Origin: Caldalkalibacillus thermarum
GTDB lineage: Bacteria; Bacillota; Bacilli; Caldalkalibacillales; Caldalkalibacillaceae
Assembly (NCBI RefSeq): GCF_014644735.1
Contig: NZ_BMKZ01000013.1
Coordinates: forward strand, 1 to 64,000
Reading direction: 5' to 3'
DNA length: 64,000 nucleotides
In this document: positions 62,287 through 64,000 of the stretch, one piece after another
Layout of the letters: each line of letters starts with the position of its first letter
Numbering within the stretch: the first letter of the stretch is position 1
The notes under the pieces: generated by a model
Database searches by the model: none
What the model saw: the letters and a program-made list of their open reading frames with translations, nothing else
What the model was told of the DNA's origin: nothing
Made by a program: the position numbers and the translations under genes

Positions 62287-64000
62287 TTAAGTCACTTTTA
62301 TTGAACGATTTGCTTTTCTTTTGTAAGGAATGTCAGCATCCATTTTGACTGCTAAGGGTACAACACCATGGGCCGCATCAGTACATCCAGCCAGACGGTT
62401 GCCTGGTGCCACCTCTTTCTGGCGCCGTCTCATACGTTGCTTACGTTCTTCACCTAACTGGGCTCGTTCAGTTTCCAAGTCGCCCTGATACAATTCAACC
62501 TGTCCCTCTTGGAACTTTTCTGGGTCAAGCAGTTCAATCCGTTTAGCCCGGAAACGCAGGAGCAGCAAATCTCCTTCCTGCAGGTAGAGGATTCCTCCTC
62601 CTTGGTACGCCTCCGGTGTCATATGACCGATAGCTGCACCGTAGGAGACACCGGAGTAGCGTCCATCGCTAATCAATGTAGCCAGTTTCTGTAATTGCCG
62701 GTTGGCATTAATGTGCTGCATGGGTGTAAACATCTCAGGCATACCGTATGCCTCCGGACCTTGTCCGGCAATGATCACTGCAATTTTTAAAATCTCTTCC
62801 TGCACCATACGCTTGAAGAGAGAATCATAGTCTAAGTTTTGTGCGTTTTGGAACGTCTCCGGCTGATTATGGGCCCACATCTGCAACAAATGCTCGCGGG
62901 CGAAGGTTTTCTTTTGACGAAGGTCATCCAACAGGTTGACATTCAACAGCTGGGCATTGGCTTCATCTTCGTTTTCAAAATAAAGGACAAATGAGACTTT
63001 TTCATCAAATTTATCCAGTTGGTGGGTGGGCATGCCACTGATCTTGACAACAGCACTCTCAAAGAAGTTTCCTTCGAGGACATCCACTCCGCTGAACGGA
63101 CGCCGCGGTTTGCTGAGAATGACGGGGTTATCTTTCACATTGTCAGCACTTAAGCCTTTTGTATCCGCCAAACGCTCGGCCCAAGTCTGTCCGGTTACCG
63201 TCATGGCATCCGTATCCATGGGAACACCATTATTGAGCAACTCGTAAAAGAGGGTTTCCATTCCCCGAATGAGGCCTGAACAGCATTGCTGGGCCAGAAC
63301 GAAAATGTCTCGCCCCTCGGTCAGGCTATAATCAAACAGGTCCGGAATGGGATATTCCTGCTGAATGTCCCGGACATCCCACAGACTAAAGTCATAACCG
63401 GCATATAACATAGCTCCAACGATATGCATCATCAGATTGCTAGAACCGCCACTGGCACTGTGAATACGAACAGCATTGGCTATGTTAGCCTTGAGCAGCT
63501 CTGTTACACTGCACTCCGGACGGTTAATAATTCCAAACAGTGATTCGATCGCCGGATTCAATTGTTCCTGGGTAGGCGGCTCTGTCAATAATTCAAGATT
63601 AGGGTGAACAAGACCAAAGCCAGCAGTGATATCCCTAGAGCTGTTTCCGGTACCATGAAAAGCACAGATCCCGCCCGCAGCATCACAAGTGTTAACCGCC
63701 AATCGCTTTTCAAAATCTTTATGTTGCTCCGGGGTGATTACCCCTTTTTCAACAGCTCGCAGAAAAACCCCTTGAAAAGCAGTGTTTGAGGAACATTGTA
63801 AGATAAAGCTGGAGGCATCCAGAAGATCGTCAGCGATCTCCGGGTAGCCCATTTTCCGGGCACGCTCTGCCACCTCATGCAACTCGCTCATGAGATCCGC
63901 CGGGATTTCTCCTCCTTTAAGCACGTGCGAAGGAGCAAAGGTGGCAAACAGAGGCGCTTCTCCTCTAATGCGCCGTGTCCGGTCGACCATGGCCAATCCG
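62287..64000 (-). CDS. IlvD/Edd-family dehydratase, sugar-acid type (5' end outside window)
   Basis: At least 570 aa are visible and the frame stays open to base 64000, so the true start lies beyond. Family marks are a cluster Cys in CDAAGGICAFHGTGNSSR, SGGSSNLMMHIVGAML, MTVTGQTWAE, AVIIAGQGPEAYGMPEMF, and the SDGRYSGVSYGAAIGHM loop with the catalytic Ser. The family dehydrates dihydroxy acids and aldonates to 2-keto (3-deoxy) acids using an Fe-S cluster. Context suggests an aldonate substrate. The subgroup is not one I can name; YjhG/YagF is the functional analogue. Confidence 0.85.
   Translation of the reverse strand, partial: GLAMVDRTRRIRGEAPLFATFAPSHVLKGGEIPADLMSELHEVAERARKMGYPEIADDLLDASSFILQCSSNTAFQGVFLRAVEKGVITPEQHKDFEKRLAVNTCDAAGGICAFHGTGNSSRDITAGFGLVHPNLELLTEPPTQEQLNPAIESLFGIINRPECSVTELLKANIANAVRIHSASGGSSNLMMHIVGAMLYAGYDFSLWDVRDIQQEYPIPDLFDYSLTEGRDIFVLAQQCCSGLIRGMETLFYELLNNGVPMDTDAMTVTGQTWAERLADTKGLSADNVKDNPVILSKPRRPFSGVDVLEGNFFESAVVKISGMPTHQLDKFDEKVSFVLYFENEDEANAQLLNVNLLDDLRQKKTFAREHLLQMWAHNQPETFQNAQNLDYDSLFKRMVQEEILKIAVIIAGQGPEAYGMPEMFTPMQHINANRQLQKLATLISDGRYSGVSYGAAIGHMTPEAYQGGGILYLQEGDLLLLRFRAKRIELLDPEKFQEGQVELYQGDLETERAQLGEERKQRMRRRQKEVAPGNRLAGCTDAAHGVVPLAVKMDADIPYKRKANRSIKVT

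Overview
The window looks like the chromosome of a low-to-mid GC, endospore-forming member of the Bacillales. Sporulation genes (yunB, a yutC-type lipoprotein, lytH), Firmicute-type suf and metNPQ operons, strong AGGAGG-type ribosome sites and SigI/RsgI all point there. A thermophilic or alkaliphilic genus such as Caldalkalibacillus would fit, but that name is inference. From about 8.7 to 40 kb the gene order follows the Bacillus subtilis yuzB-yutJ / yutI-yutG-yutF-yutE-yutD-yutC-lipA-lytH-yunB-yunC-yunD-yunE / suf / met region. Extra genes are inserted: a class B PBP, mccAB, an Mn-type ABC importer, thyX and the tRNA-hydroxylation pair yrrN-yrrO.

Left end (1-8.7 kb): a cadCA metal-efflux operon. 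Next comes a decayed integrative element: a coiled-coil protein, an ImmA/IrrE-like metalloprotease behind a LexA-like palindrome, and a serine recombinase with an internal deletion. The recombinase is split by an ISNCY/IS1202-type insertion sequence (4991-6549). The IS transposase carries one in-frame amber codon, and between that gene and the right terminus lies a strongly structured, possibly RNA-encoding segment. tRNA-Pro(UGG), a D-threonine-aldolase-like enzyme and a frame-broken small membrane-protein gene follow.

Middle (8.7-45 kb): housekeeping and sporulation genes. These include NDH-2-like YutJ, PBP, methionine-to-cysteine transsulfuration (mccAB), Nfu, lipoyl synthase, the Mn importer with a MntR-like operator, ThyX, YunCDE, sufCDSUB with a Fur-like box, yrrN-yrrO, metNPQ under a SAM-I riboswitch, sigI-rsgI with a SigI-type promoter, a glutaredoxin/thioredoxin-reductase fragment and a lone trpB.

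Right (45-64 kb): a 5-oxoproline operon (NRAMP-like ycsG, pxpB, pxpA, pxpC). Then a minus-strand cluster of 13 genes that reads as sugar-acid catabolism. It has an IlvD/Edd dehydratase (cut by the window end), a barrel-like enzyme of unknown function, two D-2-hydroxyacid dehydrogenases, an FAH-family hydrolase, an EamA permease, an unrecognised polytopic membrane protein, a TRAP transporter (DctPQM), an Ldh2-type dehydrogenase, an IclR regulator and a YagE/YjhH-like 2-keto-3-deoxy-acid aldolase. The proposed flow is uptake, dehydration to a 2-keto-3-deoxy acid, then aldol cleavage or oxidation/hydrolysis to pyruvate plus a two- or three-carbon product.

The least explained items are the structured segment in the IS, the enzyme at 61282-62235 and the membrane protein at 56875-58218. 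Several genes break at short A-runs, which may be real decay or base-calling error.
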